Positions 50,791 to 63,715 of a DNA stretch of 64,000 bases are shown here, piece after piece. The notes beneath the pieces were generated by a model. The model saw only the letters and a list, made by a program, of their open reading frames with translations. It was not told the DNA's origin and did no database searches. Made by a program: the position numbers and the translations under genes. The stretch's first letter is position 1. Every line of letters begins with the position of its first letter. The stretch is from assembly GCA_017163975.1 (NCBI GenBank), contig JAFFSR010000227.1:3844001-3908000 (forward strand). Reading direction: 5' to 3'. The DNA is from Anastatus disparis (lineage: Eukaryota; Arthropoda; Insecta; Hymenoptera; Eupelmidae).

Positions 50791-52631
50791 ATTCTCGTAT
50801 ATTTGTAAGCTGTTGTTGTTCTTTAAATTTTTTTTATTTACAATCCAGAAATAGGTTGAACAATTTTTTACTACATTTTATTTTTAATGATATATAATTT
50901 ATTTCAATACAGTTTATATTGAACTAACATGGATATTCATGGAATTCGTTATACAAAAAAGTAAAAATTTTCATATTTAATAATTATTTTTTGTTAAAAT
51001 TTTAAGAACGAACTGTGGAATTATTAAAAATTGTAACGATACCTGTGTATTATTGATTGGAGCATAGAATTGACATTTTTTTCGAGTTGCGAAAATGAAA
51101 TTCAATTATTTTTTAAATCTACAATTTGAAAATAATTAAAAAATATAAATGAAAACATTCTCCAAGCAAAATTAAGATGTAAATGCTGACGTGAAAAAGA
51201 ATCTCATGGGAAATAATTTCTGATTTTTTTTAGACAGCATACTTATACTATTTTTTAAGATGTGAAAAAATTTAATCTTCCTACCACTAAGATTTCCGCA
51301 AAAAAAGAGAAAATTAGTAAAAGTTGCTCGTTTAATCAAAGTTGTATTACATAAGTAGTGTATACATATATATTTATATTTATCCTTAAGTAGAATTAAT
51401 CGGGTTTAGTAAGACTGCTTTACGGAGATAAAGTTGTGATTTCCCTGGAGATACATTATTTTTTTTTCCTTTTAAACTTTATTTAAAATGTCGGTAAAAG
51501 TTTATTGGTTTTTTTCTTTTATTTATAATTGGATAATTATTAACTAATTGTTGAATTGATTAAAATCAGATTTTTATAAGATATATTAAAGAATTTTTAA
51601 TAATATTTTAGACAATACTGAAATATTTAATAAAAAATTTCATAATTATTGCTGGAATTTTCAACAATTTATAAAATAAAATTTTCACACTACTTTGATC
51701 TATACAATTTAATTTCATAATAAATGTTTTATCTCAGAAAAAAAATCCTTACAAGACTCGAGCACACCCACTCGGAGTAAATTTATTAAATTTACAGATA
51801 GCGTGAATCGAATTCCATTGTTCGAGAGCAGTAATTCTCTTGGAAGACAAATTTTTTTTACAATTCTCTGAAGATCATTACAAAGATGCAGTAAATAAGA
51901 AAAACAAAATAAAAATAAAGTGAATAGAGTGACGTTTCGAAAATGTACTTTTACTCCTGATATTTTTAGCAGTACGGTTGACATAATTAGATATTTTTAT
52001 TAAATTCTAATAATTCAATTTAGCTTTTAATCTATATAATATCATCTTAGAATTTTTTATTTTTAAAAATGTATACGTGTATTTAATTATTTATAGAAAA
52101 AATTTTATTTTGAAAAAGTGAATGTCACAGTCACTTGCTATTTTTCTTGAATTGCGAAAGTTTGTAGTTGATATTTGTCAAAATTTTTTGAATTTGAAAA
52201 GTTTAAATATATATTGATAAGATGTCAATAAATATTGAAATATGTTTCTCCAAAAATATTTTTATAAAATAACTGCAGAAAGTATTTTTAAAGTTAATGT
52301 CAAGATTAAATATGTAAAAGAATAAATAAAATTTGTTTAAAAAAATGTGAAAAGTACGTTTTTAAGTAATCTTTTATTAGCATAATGTGCAGGCAAAATT
52401 TTTTTTGAAGAAAAGTATAATTTTTTTCAAAATTAACATAATCAAAAATAATTTTGTAGAATATGAAAATTTGCAAAATAAAGTGAATTTACCATAATTT
52501 CGTAAATTTAAAAAGTAAAATAAAATTATGAATTTATCATAGAAGCAGTAAAAGAATAAAATAAAGATATATTAATAAAAAGAAGAAGAAAAATATGAAG
52601 AAAAGATGTAAAAGTTGAAAAGAACGTATAC
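50791..52631. other. very AT-rich noncoding DNA
   Basis: Nothing supported. The minus-strand frame 51715-51984 has no recognisable motif. Confidence 0.5.
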
Positions 52632-52845
52632 GTAATTCAGATACCATCTCGTTATCGTCGAAGGTCACGATTGCTCCTACATTATACTTTTTATTCAAGG
52701 GTTCAAGTTTTCGACTGCATTTAATCCAACTTCCATCGACTGTTTTACTTTCGTTTTTTACTTTTATGTTATCTCGTTTGCTTCTCCCTTTATTTCTCAT
52801 TCGCTTAACTTTGCATGCTTCTTTTCCACAAAATAAAAGTATAAG
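52632..52845 (-). CDS. candidate internal coding exon, unknown product
   Basis: On the minus strand, a possible acceptor (GTACAAGCAG|C) at 52846/52845 is followed by a 71-codon open frame. A possible donor (GAATTAC|GTATAC) follows at 52632/52631. The frame stays open beyond both ends, between 52537 and 52887. The centre is well balanced and hydrophilic (KNESKTVDGSWIKCSRKLEP, then NVGAIVTFDDNEMVSEL), unlike the Phe/Leu-rich translations of AT-rich DNA that flank it. No known domain is recognised. Splice sites are only fair and no companion exon is seen, so chance remains likely. Confidence 0.2.
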
Positions 52846-55800
52846 CTGCTTGTACTTTCTTTTTAAAAAAAATAAGTTGGCTTTCATAAAAAGCGAACGA
52901 ATGCTTAATTTGGAAAATTTGTAAAATTATTGGAGCATGAAAAATTTTAAAAAATAATGTATCTTTTATATAAAAAGTCGTTAATAATGTCACAGTAATA
53001 ATAAAAGTATTAATATATATTTTACTTTTAGCGCGAATTTCTTCGTGATTTATATTTAACTTTTTACACATAACATAACTATATATATTTTTATTGCTTC
53101 CGTCTATGTTTCTTTATTTCTTTTCCATTTAATAATTCTTATTTACCGTCTCTTTCTTATACCTCGTTGCCTTTTAGTTCTCTAGTGCCGTACATAAATT
53201 CTTAACAAAAAAGCCCCGCCTACAGTTCTCTTACTATGTTTTAGTTTTTTTTTTCTTCTTTTTTTTCCCTTTTTTTCTGGGTTAGTTTGTACCTTATTTT
53301 TGTTAACTCCATTGGGATTTCAATGAGTTTTATTGTAAGCAAGGGATTGTTGGGTATTGACCTCGTATTCGATTTATATTGTCGTATATCGATGTAAAAA
53401 TAAGTAAAAGAATATTTTACAATTTAAGATTTTATGTTATAATATTAAAGATGTTGATGGTAAATTAAGTCATTCAATTACCAAAAATTTGAAAATTTTT
53501 AATTAAAAAAATATTTAATTTCAAAATAAATGTCCAGTTTTTCATAATTTAAAAAAAATTTCACAGATTCAAAAAATAAACATCTCTTACAGGTTATTTC
53601 CTAATCGATAAATACATATGTGCGCGTATATTCAAGATAAAAAAGAATTAAATTTATTCTAAAAATAAAAAGAACATTGTTACATTCTTTCCATTATATA
53701 AAGCGAGTTAATGAGATACGACTTTGCACTTTCGTTGAATAAGAGGATGACGGAGCACCCATCTTTTTAAAGCGCTGCAATTATGTTTTAAACTTTTTAA
53801 ACAAACGACGCATTGAAATAACTTTTTTTCTCGACAGTGAGAAAATTTGTAATGTTAAATCGGGACGGGTTAAATATACTAACATTTTATCAACAAAAAG
53901 TTATAAATACAATTTCAGTGAATAATATTTTGGAATTAGGTTTATTGAATATTTCTATAAAATATTTTGGATTAATTTAGGTTAATTAATTGGACCTCTT
54001 ATAATTACAATGAAATTTATGAAATTTCAGTCATTTAATAGCCAGTACATTCAATTGTATTTTTTGACCAATAAAACAATCTATAAAATATTTCGATTCT
54101 ATAAATAATTAAATATATTATATGGACTGTACGGTATTTTGCAAAAATAATTCTATAATTTTGCTTGCATGATTACATAATAATCACTCAATTAGAATGC
54201 AACAAATACATTCTCTGCAATAAGCAGAGACTTTCAAATTAAACGTAAACTAGTCATTGATTATTCCATCATTATCAAAGGCTATCATTATTTAAATTGC
54301 TATTTCAAACAAATTCATGGAACCGAATCAAATTCAAAAGGTTTTACTTTTTAGATTTTTCCATTACGATACATTATTAATATTTAAATGATCGCAAATG
54401 TAAAATTATTGTGAAAAAAAGGTATTTGTAAAATGACAAAATGAACCTCAAATTTTCCTCTTAATCCCCGTTCAAACAACTTACTTATTACTTTACTATC
54501 TTTTCCTTCCTGGTTACTTTTTCTTCGAAAAGAGGAGAGAGAACAGAACCGGAAAGTGACTCAAAGCGTTTGCCATTTCCGAGTACGATTGAAAGACGTC
54601 TACTTTTCCCTTTTTTTTCACTCTCACACACAAAGACTCTGTGCATGAATTTTACCAAACTGTGTTTTTACGGCTATACTTATATGTATAAAAAGAAAAA
54701 ATAAGCGAGTTTTGAGGTGCGGTATAGTCGTTGTAGCTCGTAAATGTTGGTCTTATCTCTACTCTTTAAGAAATATTTAAATTTTAGGTATTGTACTACA
54801 TGGATATGGCTGTTTAAAAAAATAATTTCTGATAGGAATGATTTATGAGCTTTAAAAATTAAAGATAAATTTTTTAAGATTTACCTGTATTTAGTGATCG
54901 TTGATTCTGTCTCTTGTTGATTGTTGGATTAAAATCTGAAACAATAAAACGATTTTGATTAATAATTATCAAATTTATTTTTACATTATATATGTTTTTA
55001 AATAATTTTTAAGTGTCATGTACATCGTTTGAAATAAATATCAGGGTTCATAAGCAATAATAATTTCAATGTTGTATTAAAGTTGTCCAATGTTGCTTTA
55101 AAAATGTTTATTAATTTATTTGTTTGTAAGAAAAATATGAAAGACAAGATGTTAAGCTATTTCTTCTGTTATGAATATACTTTTTTAGATTAAGAATTCA
55201 AGAGTAAAGTCACAAGTTCGTAAATTGCATCTGTTAAGTCTTTAACTTTTTATGTTTCCAAATGTTTCGACTTAAAAGAACAATAACAGGAAACTATTCA
55301 TAATGTTTTGCTTTTTTTATGAATGCGCGTGGGAAGCGTTATAGCGGGATTTAAATGTTAAGTAGTAAATATTTTAAACCATAAATCCAAAAATCTAAGA
55401 AAACAAATATGCAGATTATGCATATTTTCACTTAGCTGTGCAATTTTCACTTTCATGCAAAAGAAAAAACTCAAGAAAATGAAATGAGATTATTAATTTA
55501 TTAATTTATTACTTCTCGCTCAAGTAATTTATAGCTCCTTGCGTTCATTAATTTATTGCTCAACGCGCGGACTCGAAGCATCCAAGTATATATAAGTAAA
55601 TGCTGCATTTTTGCTAAAATTTCCATAAATGAACATCCATTATTCAATAAAAGAGTTGGTTGGTAATTTTATTAAGCAAAAACAGCTATGTCAAGAGAAT
55701 AGAAAATCTTATCTCGAGACTTTTGCTCGTGTAAAAACAAATGAATTATTAGACACTCGAACAAGTTGTTCATCGATACGTATGCAAAAGAGTTATTATT

Positions 55801-58800
55801 TTATTAGAAACACAAATAAACTAACACTAATACAGATAATTACGTTCTTTTAGTTTAGTTAGTATTATTTTCTTTTTCTATTTAAGGTATTTCTCGCTTA
55901 AATTTTTGTTAATTATTATTTTAAAATTTTATTTATTTTTTATGTTAATTCATTTTTAATGAAAATTCAGAATAAATTATGAAATTTCTAAATAATTCAA
56001 TCGTAATAATTTGGCATTCAATAGGATTATACGTATTTTATGTTAAAAAAAAGTTTGTACAGAATCATACTCTTTAAAGGTTCATCGTAATCTTTAAATT
56101 TATCGATAATAAATTGCAATATAATTTAACCTCAAATAACATAAACTGTTATAAAAGCGTTGAACATTTAAATTTTACCAATTAATGCAATTTTAATTCT
56201 AAAAGCAAATTTTCTAGGAGTAAAATATTAAGTACAATGTGAAGTAAATAAAGGCTTGATTTTAATTAATATATTCATCTCTGCGAACAAGATTAACGAG
56301 CGCAGTATGCGCGAAGCATTGAACGTTGCTACTAATTACTAATATAGCAAATAGTGCATGCTAATCAAATAATAAAATCGATTAGTTCAAAATTATTAAT
56401 TCAAAAGCTTGTTAAAGCTTTAGAAACGAATCTTTTTCAAGCATATTATTTTATATCAATATTGTCAATAAAATATAAATTTTCGAAACTTTCGATCTCT
56501 ACTTTTTCATTTACTTCTGTCATAATTTAAACTTTTTCAAGAACTGTTAGATAGTTTTGAAATTTTGATTATTTTAAAATATTCAATATATTTTTATTAC
56601 TTATATGTAATACATATAAAATAATTTTTAAACTTCAGTAAAACCGAACAAATAAATAAATAAGTTTAAAAAAAAAAGTTTTTAAATTCACGTGCTTACT
56701 TATATTTTTAGAAAATTGACTTACAAGTCTCTTTGAAACTTACTGCGTACTTTGAAAAACTCTTGCATGTAAAAAGTTTTAAAATCAATTTTTAAACTTT
56801 AACTCTTGTGGACAGCTTTTTCAATTTCGAAATGGCAAAAATGTCGTTACCACAATCTTTGCTATTCCGTCAGATTTTCAATTTGATTGAAAACTGTATC
56901 ATCTAAAAATTTAGCAATTGGTAAGAAAAATGGGAATGGCTTTTTTTTTTAATAGTTAAACAATTTTTTTGGACTGACAAAATTTTTCATACAATTTTAA
57001 TTAAAAAATACAGGGTTGACACAAAAAACACCGGAAATTTGATGCAGTTCTCAATAAAATTTTACATAATATTTAATTATGAAATCATTATGAAAAAATC
57101 ACATTAAATTTTATAGAATCTTATAATGAATTTACAGTAAAATGTATTAATTTTTATGCAAATCAGCGTTAAATTTATGTCAATAAATATTTTCATGTGT
57201 AATAAACTTTGATATCACTTTAAGAGTCGAAACGCGTTAAATTTCATGTGCAAATTTTGTTGAAAATTAAAGTACAAACATTAAACTTCATGCCTTTCTT
57301 TAACAGGGTTGCATAAACATATTATATTACCAACATAAAGTATTATTCACTTCGATATAATATATTAATGATAAAATGCTTAAACTAAAAGTTGTTTACC
57401 TCCGTCAAATCGCGTGATACTTTGCATCACAACCAAAATAAGACGGGTGAACCTTTTAGTTCAACTTTTCGACCCTACATTTTGGTTAAACCTTGAAAGT
57501 TTAAAAATTTAGTGCGAATAAATTTTTATCTTGCAAAATATGTGTTTCTTAAAAAACTGTAAATCGCGCGAACAGTTTTTTTTTTTTCAAAACAGAGTCA
57601 TAAATCTCGCTAATGTTCTTAAAAAGGAATAATGATTGTTTTACAGATGGGTGAAATTTGCAAATTTTGTAAAATTTCAAAAGTTACGATCAAAGTAAAA
57701 TTTAGAGCAACTTAATAAATAAGAACTTCAAAGACATTTGCTTTTTTCTCTATTACAGAATTGTATTCTCTTCTTCATCTTTTTATAGAGCAATCGATCA
57801 TTTCTGGTTTTGTCAGGATAACCAAGTCTCAAAGGGTTTAACTGCAAACTTTAAGGAAAAACATAAAAAGCATAAAGGTTCAAAGTTCTTTGTGATAATA
57901 TTGATTATGTGGAGACGTAAGAGTATAACGTCGGTAGGTGAACGAAGTCTCTGAGGTGCAATGCCAAAGGAGAGAAAAACGACCGAGGCTGAAGTTCTTA
58001 CAAGCTATACTACTTATTCCGTTATGACCTTTGTTTTATCATGCAAGAATTTTTACTTTTTTTCTATATCTTTTTTATCCATTTATATTTCTTTTCATTA
58101 TTGCGTATCTTAAATTTTCCTTTATTCTTCTCACTTTTGCCCTTCTTTTTTTCTGACCTCGCATAATTGTTTATTCTTCTTGTTTATTATTCTACTTTTC
58201 TCTGTTTCACTTTTTTTTTTGTTTTTTTTAACTTGAATGTAAATAAATGTTAGTACATGTATTTATTTGTACGTCTTTATCTATGTCATTTCCTTCTACG
58301 TTAATTTTTTTGTATCTAGCTTTAAAAATGTCTGACCAACACTACCCCCGTTCTACTTATCCATTAATTTCTACCTTGACTCTCCTTTTCTCTGTCAGCT
58401 ACACTTCGTGCGCTTTCCTCTCTTTTATTTATCCTCAAAGCTTGTGTACGTGATGTTTTCTAACTTTCTGTTACGTTATATATACACATATACGTGCGTT
58501 GATGTACACGTATATCCACATATACACACCTATACCCACACACCATTGCAAAAGAGTAAAAAAGTCAGCCAAGAAAGTGACAGTTCAAGCGTAAAAGAAG
58601 AAACGAGACAGAATAAGAGAAAAGAAAGTGATGAAGGAGAAGACGATGATTAAGTGATGGTGAGAAATGTGACGCTGTTGAGAGAGAAAAAAAGCAAGAG
58701 AGAAGGAATAAGAAAGAAAAGGACTTTTACTCGGACTTTAAGATCCTCCCGTTGAAGTGGATTAACTGAAATGTAACAAAGTGACTTTTGTGCGAAACGT

Positions 58801-60912
58801 TAAATTACTAGCAGTAGCTCAGTTACAAGTTTTTCCTACTGAAACGTGGAAAGAAAAATTCTTAAATTAAAATCTATTATTAATTTTTCGAGAAAATTTG
58901 CATTAAATTATTATATATTTTATGTTAAGTAAAAAAGTTACGCATAAATTAATTTCTGAATCACTTACATAAATCTATTCACAACTTTTTTTTTCTATCA
59001 ACGATTGATCGAGTTTGAGAAAGATTAAAAGATAAGTTAGCAAGATAAATTACTATTTATACATGATTCGGAATATTAACATGTATTGTTTGTTCAAGAA
59101 GAATAGGAAATAACTTGTGTGTTAATCCAACAAATTTGTATAATATTTTATCAACAATTTGTTTTACGCATGTAATTTATGAAATTCATCATTTTTATTA
59201 TTATAGCTATAGCTATGTAGTTCAATTAGCAAATTTCGCACCTAGTAAGCTTTATTGTATTTATTAAAATCAGAGCTTCGTGTTACCTTTGCTTAATTGC
59301 TCATGTATATATTTATTTATGTTCGCATATCAGTCGAGTCCCTCCATAAATTATGTAATCATCAAAAAGCAGAAAACATTCGTCACTTTCAGGTTCATCA
59401 TTGTTTTAATATAATAAGATTATTTGTGTAACTGATTTCATTCAATTAAAAAGAGTCCGCCATAGATGATAGTTTGTAATCCATATAAAGAAACACTTGA
59501 TAATTAAATAATATAATTAATAAGATATCCTTGTGTTATTTACTCATCTCTTTTATATAGACACACATCACACAAACACACGTGCACACACATGCACACG
59601 CGCGCTCACACATGCACGCACGTATGTATGTATGCATAACTGTAATATTAGTTATATCTTTTCACATAAAATAAACAGCTACTATAATTTTTCCGATGCT
59701 AAATTGCTAAATTAATTTTGAAGATCGTCACGTAGTATAAGCACGTTTGATGGAGCGTTTATGTACAAAATTATTATACAAAATTTTGTTTGTCAATCAA
59801 CAAATTAACAAACAAATTGCCATATTTAATTAATTAGTTGGGTGCAATCGATTGATGTATTTACAATAAGATATGACATTTTTAGAAATTCAACATCAAC
59901 AAGTAATAATGACTAGTAAAAGAATATATCAATTTTAAAATTAATCCGATGAAACGTGCTATTAATTTTTTTATCTCTTGGTAAATTTTCAAGTGAAATT
60001 CATCAGTCTCTCACTGCACGTCACGCTTTTATAAGGCTATTTGAAAATTTTAAATACGTACTGTCACTTCAAATTATATGACTAATTAACATTATGATGT
60101 AAAAAATATTCATGTCAAAACGTATATAAATTTGTAAAAAAATTTTTATTTTCTCAGAAAGATGTACTTCTCTCCTCGCATGAATAATATTCTTGAACAA
60201 AAACTTCATTTTGCAAATTTCGAAGCCGTTATTTTTTAAAAAAATTAAAAAAATACAAAATTTTATGTATTTATAAATGTGCGTGCACAGTCACGCACAC
60301 ATACACATACACACAAAAATATTTCCATGTAACACCATTTTTCTGATTTGAGAATATGAAAAACATAAAAATCTATCAGAATTTAAAATTCCACATCGTT
60401 TATAGTTATAATGCTATTTCTTGGAGAAAAAATGGCATAAAGTATAATATTTTATAAATTTTTATTTTTTCCTCTAAAATAATATATGCACAATAAAAAT
60501 ATGTCGCAATTCATTGCCGATATCGCCATTACTTACTCTCATCAAATTCTGCAGAAAGGGTTGTAATAAATGACAGCTTTGTAGCCATTACCATAAACTA
60601 TGAATGCAAGTGTCATGATTTAGTGGCAGGAAACACATCTTTGAATTTGATCCAAATTCATGACCCTCGAGGCCATACTCTTCTTGTTAGAAGTAATTGA
60701 TTAATTACCCACCATAAACTAAATTAGTCATATAAATTTCAAGCACTTATATTCAGCATTGATTTTATGAGCCTTTTTTATGATTTGATTACTATCGCCG
60801 TTCAACTAATGATTTTATAAACAATTTATTAGATTTTCTTCTAATTTTATTTATAGAAGTTGCAAAAAAATTACTAAATAAGGAAATTTTGTACTTTTTT
60901 CACATTTATCAG
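52846..60912. other. AT-rich noncoding DNA
   Basis: No gene is recognised. G+C-richer pockets occur at 54480-54730 and 57880-58020. A CA/GT-rich tract lies at 59558-59637 and a shorter one at 60289-60315. At 57104, 57169, 57237 and 57281 a loose TTAAATTTCATG-type motif recurs, and ACAGGGTTG occurs at 57010 and 57303. The frame 55629-55853(+) is open for 74 codons but has no motif. Confidence 0.45.
59558..59637. repeat. imperfect (CA)n-rich tract
   Basis: Runs of CA interrupted by CG and TG words, ending in (GTAT)3. This is simple-sequence DNA, and the frame through it (59533-59715) is a His/Thr/Ala artefact. Confidence 0.85.
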
Positions 60913-61280
60913 TCGCTCCTTTTAAACAAAATGCAAACACAAGAAGTAGAGGATGTTGAAAAAGAATTAGAAAAAGAAGCGATTAGCATTAGAGAAAACT
61001 TGATATTTTTTTCAAAGCTTTAAAAAAAAAGAAGAACTTACGTATTTTTGCTAAAGTGATTGAACTGGAGAGCGCAGTAATGGTTTTGAAGCAGATTGTT
61101 TGAGGTTTTTATTCTTCTTTCGTATAATGAAGTACGAGACTCAGGAAGCAAAAGTGAATTGATGGCGCTTCTTTTTAGCAAAAAACTTTAGCCATCGCGC
61201 TGAAAGAATTTTTACTGCCATTAAAGAAAAGAAAAGGTTATTCTGAAAATGATGTTGCAGTGGGGAAAAAAAATCAATAG
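60913..61280 (+). pseudogene. coding-like segment in shifting frames, possible decayed gene
   Basis: A pyrimidine-rich tract ending TTTATCAG (60905-60912) is followed by a frame containing MQTQEVEDVEKELEKEAISI and ending at TAA (61021-61023). Inside an A run right after it, another frame takes over (NLRIFAKVIELESAVMVLKQ, to TGA near 61099). Two more open blocks follow: 61129-61191 (EVRDSGSKSELMALLFSKKL) and 61194-61280 (IALKEFLLPLKKRKGYSEND). Each block is short, but protein-like blocks in succession with frame changes fit a frameshifted relic. No family is recognised, and local composition could produce the same look. Confidence 0.2.
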
Positions 61281-61600
61281 TACAGTTATTTAGAAAGTTC
61301 AGTTGAAAAGTTTAAAATGGTATTGAAATCGTACGACTTAAGTACAAAATAGAAAAAAAAATATTAGTAATTAACGATTAAATTTTATTGTTTAAAAGGG
61401 AAAGTGATTGGATATTTTTATTGAAATGCAAAATGATTACATCACTACGTAATAAAATTTCTTTGAAAATTAACCTTTTAAAAGAGTAAAAATCAAAGAA
61501 AGTTTAAACCTCATGTTTTCTTGCTGCAAAAATTTTCTTAACATCAAACAATACAATGATTTTAGATTTATTATTTTTTCATTATTATTTTTTAAAATGT
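61281..61600. other. AT-rich spacer
   Basis: No features seen. Confidence 0.5.
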
Positions 61601-61789
61601 TATTTAACGTCACTGTATTTATGCTATCATTAAGATGCTAATTAGCGACGGAGGTTTCTCAGTATGTTTGTGAACAAAGCATATGTAACGTACAGTGATG
61701 CTTGTGTCAATCGATCGTGAGCGGGATTCGAACTAGGGACCTCGAGATTACAAGTCCATCGCTCTACCAACTGAGCCACTGACGACCTC
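61601..61789 (-). mobile_element. tRNA-derived SINE, copy 8 (minus strand)
   Basis: Minus-strand copy. The 5' end GAGGTCGTCAGTG is the complement of 61777-61789. The A box is TGGCTCAGTTGG and the B box is on the complement of about 61723-61735. The pseudo-anticodon is TGT. The linker after the T-arm has a deletion. In the middle hairpin both strands changed: AAGCAT (complement of 61698-61703) pairs with ATGCTT (complement of 61677-61682), where other copies have AAGCAC/GTGCTT. The 3' stem CGTCGCT/AGTGACG keeps pairing through a G-U. The internal partner of the 5' end retains only outer pairs. Flanks share TTTTAAAA, a weak target-duplication candidate. Confidence 0.92.
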
Positions 61790-62024
61790 AATGTAAAATA
61801 TTTTAAAAGTTAAGATTACTCTATATTTCAATATATGCGTATTGATTAAATAAAGAGAATTAATGTCTTTTATATAATAAGCGGATTTATTATTTAGATT
61901 AATTTGTTAAAAATGATATGAATAATAATATAGTTAATATAACTTTAACGTCTTATCAAAATACGAAAAATACAACTTTGTTTTCTAAAAGCTCTTTTAA
62001 TAGATTTTTTGACAATAGTTCAAA
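61790..62024. other. AT-rich spacer
   Basis: No features seen. Confidence 0.5.
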
Positions 62025-62061
62025 ATTTATCTTATTAGACATATAGTCTAATAAGATAAAT
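62025..62061. repeat. perfect inverted repeat, 16-bp arms
   Basis: ATTTATCTTATTAGAC (62025-62040) and GTCTAATAAGATAAAT (62046-62061) are exact complements around ATATA. The arms are too long and mixed in sequence to be a trivial AT palindrome. It may be a hairpin, a small foldback element or a symmetrical binding site. Confidence 0.8.
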
Positions 62062-63600
62062 CATTCTAGTCTTTGTTTACACCCATTTGAAATAATAGAT
62101 GTGCACATGTCTAATGTACTTTTGTTGTACCTGTCAACTAATCGCATCGTGTTTTCACGGCGAAGCTCAATTAATCGCTACTGGAATAGATGAATGATAG
62201 ATCTCTTTAAAAAAAAGTACTAGGTATTAATAATCGCACATTGACTTGCGTGGTTTCCTTTTTCGTCTTTATCTTTTTTTAAACATCCTCTAAAGGTTTT
62301 TATCTATCATTTAGATATCACACGACCAAAGTTGGCTAATCGCATGACGCACAAATCAGACTCAGTTTGAGCTCATCAGTTCTTGGAAGATAAGATCAAC
62401 CAAATACAAACTAACATAAAATACGAATACTTAAAAATAATCCTTGCACCTTATTTATCAGGTTTCTCTGATATAATATGAAAATTATTTTCAGATAATT
62501 AAGTATAATATTACAAAACAGTTACAAAATTTGTAAGACGTACATGTTCAAATCCTTATAAATATATTAAAAATCTTTAGCAGAGTAATTTTTAGAAGTT
62601 CAATAGCATTGTATTTGAATACAGGTTAAAATTCTAATAATTCAAATGATTAGCAATTTGTGACTTCATTATGACGATATTTTCAGAGAAATTTTTATTA
62701 GAAATATAATATTTTAGTTTATTTTTTAATTTTAAATATTTAATTCGAATGCTCAATTTCTTTTCAGGAAAATACTATAAAATTAATTTTGGATATGCCG
62801 GTTAGGTTCAAAGTGCACACGTAATAAAATTAATTCAACTCTCGTAACATATTCACCTAGAATGGACACATACACGCTCACATATTTTACAAAACATACA
62901 GACAATGCAAAAATTTACATTTTTCTAATCCAGTATAATCGAACGAGTAAACATTAACTACTATGGATTGTTCAGTTAGGTCGATGGGATGGATCAAAAT
63001 GTTGAGTATTTGTCTAATTTGACCTATTTTTATTCTAACCTAACCATAATATTAGCTTAACTCTTTTTTAAATATATATGTATAAATATGACAAATTATA
63101 AAAGTCATATAAATCAAAAATATATCAACTATCAAGTCATATCATTAGTCTTCAGACTTCATACTTGAAATCGCAATTCTGGATCAAAACAATTTAAAAA
63201 ATATAAAGCTGAGTGAAGCATTTTTGCGCAAAAGAAAAAAATAAGTAGCCGAAAAATTGAATATTCAGCTAAACGATATACGCTTCCATAGAAAATTAAA
63301 ATTCAGAGAGACGACCAGGGGTCAAAGTATACGGCGAAAATTGCTTCTACATTTTATTCCAAAGAGAAATAATAAAGAATATAAAAAAATATCGTATCCC
63401 GCAAAATCTTCATGCGAGTCACGCTGCTGCGCAAGGTGTCTCGGTATATATATTTATCACAGTAATTTCAAGCAGTTCGCATTGAAAAATCACGCTCTAG
63501 AGATTTTATTTAAAAAAAAAAAGAGAAAAAAAAAGAAGAAAAAGGAAAAAAGCTTACGTTGAAGTAAGAGAAGCCGGAAATTAAAGCAGCCGCGATTAAT
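62062..63600. other. AT-rich noncoding DNA
   Basis: No gene is recognised. The frame 63257-63562(+) ends in a poly-Lys run encoded by an A-rich tract and is not credible. Confidence 0.45.
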
Positions 63601-63619
63601 TGGTTTCACGCCCCCTCCT

Positions 63620-63639
63620 TTCTCTCTCTCTCTCTCTCT
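63620..63639. repeat. (TC)n microsatellite
   Basis: About ten perfect TC units in a pyrimidine-rich block. Confidence 0.9.
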
Positions 63640-63690
63640 TACTTCCTAACCTACGGATTATAGCAAGCATATACTCCTGGCAATAGTACC

Positions 63691-63715
63691 TACGTACACG
63701 TGCGCGCGCGCGCGC
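63691..63715. repeat. alternating pyrimidine-purine tract with (GC)n
   Basis: 25 nt of strict pyrimidine-purine alternation, starting TACGTACACGTG and ending in seven CG/GC steps. This is the densest CpG run in the window and a classic Z-DNA-prone sequence. Confidence 0.85.

Noticed and set aside
55629..55853. 74-codon plus-strand frame
   Set aside because: Plausible residue mix but no motif, splice signals or context; consistent with chance.
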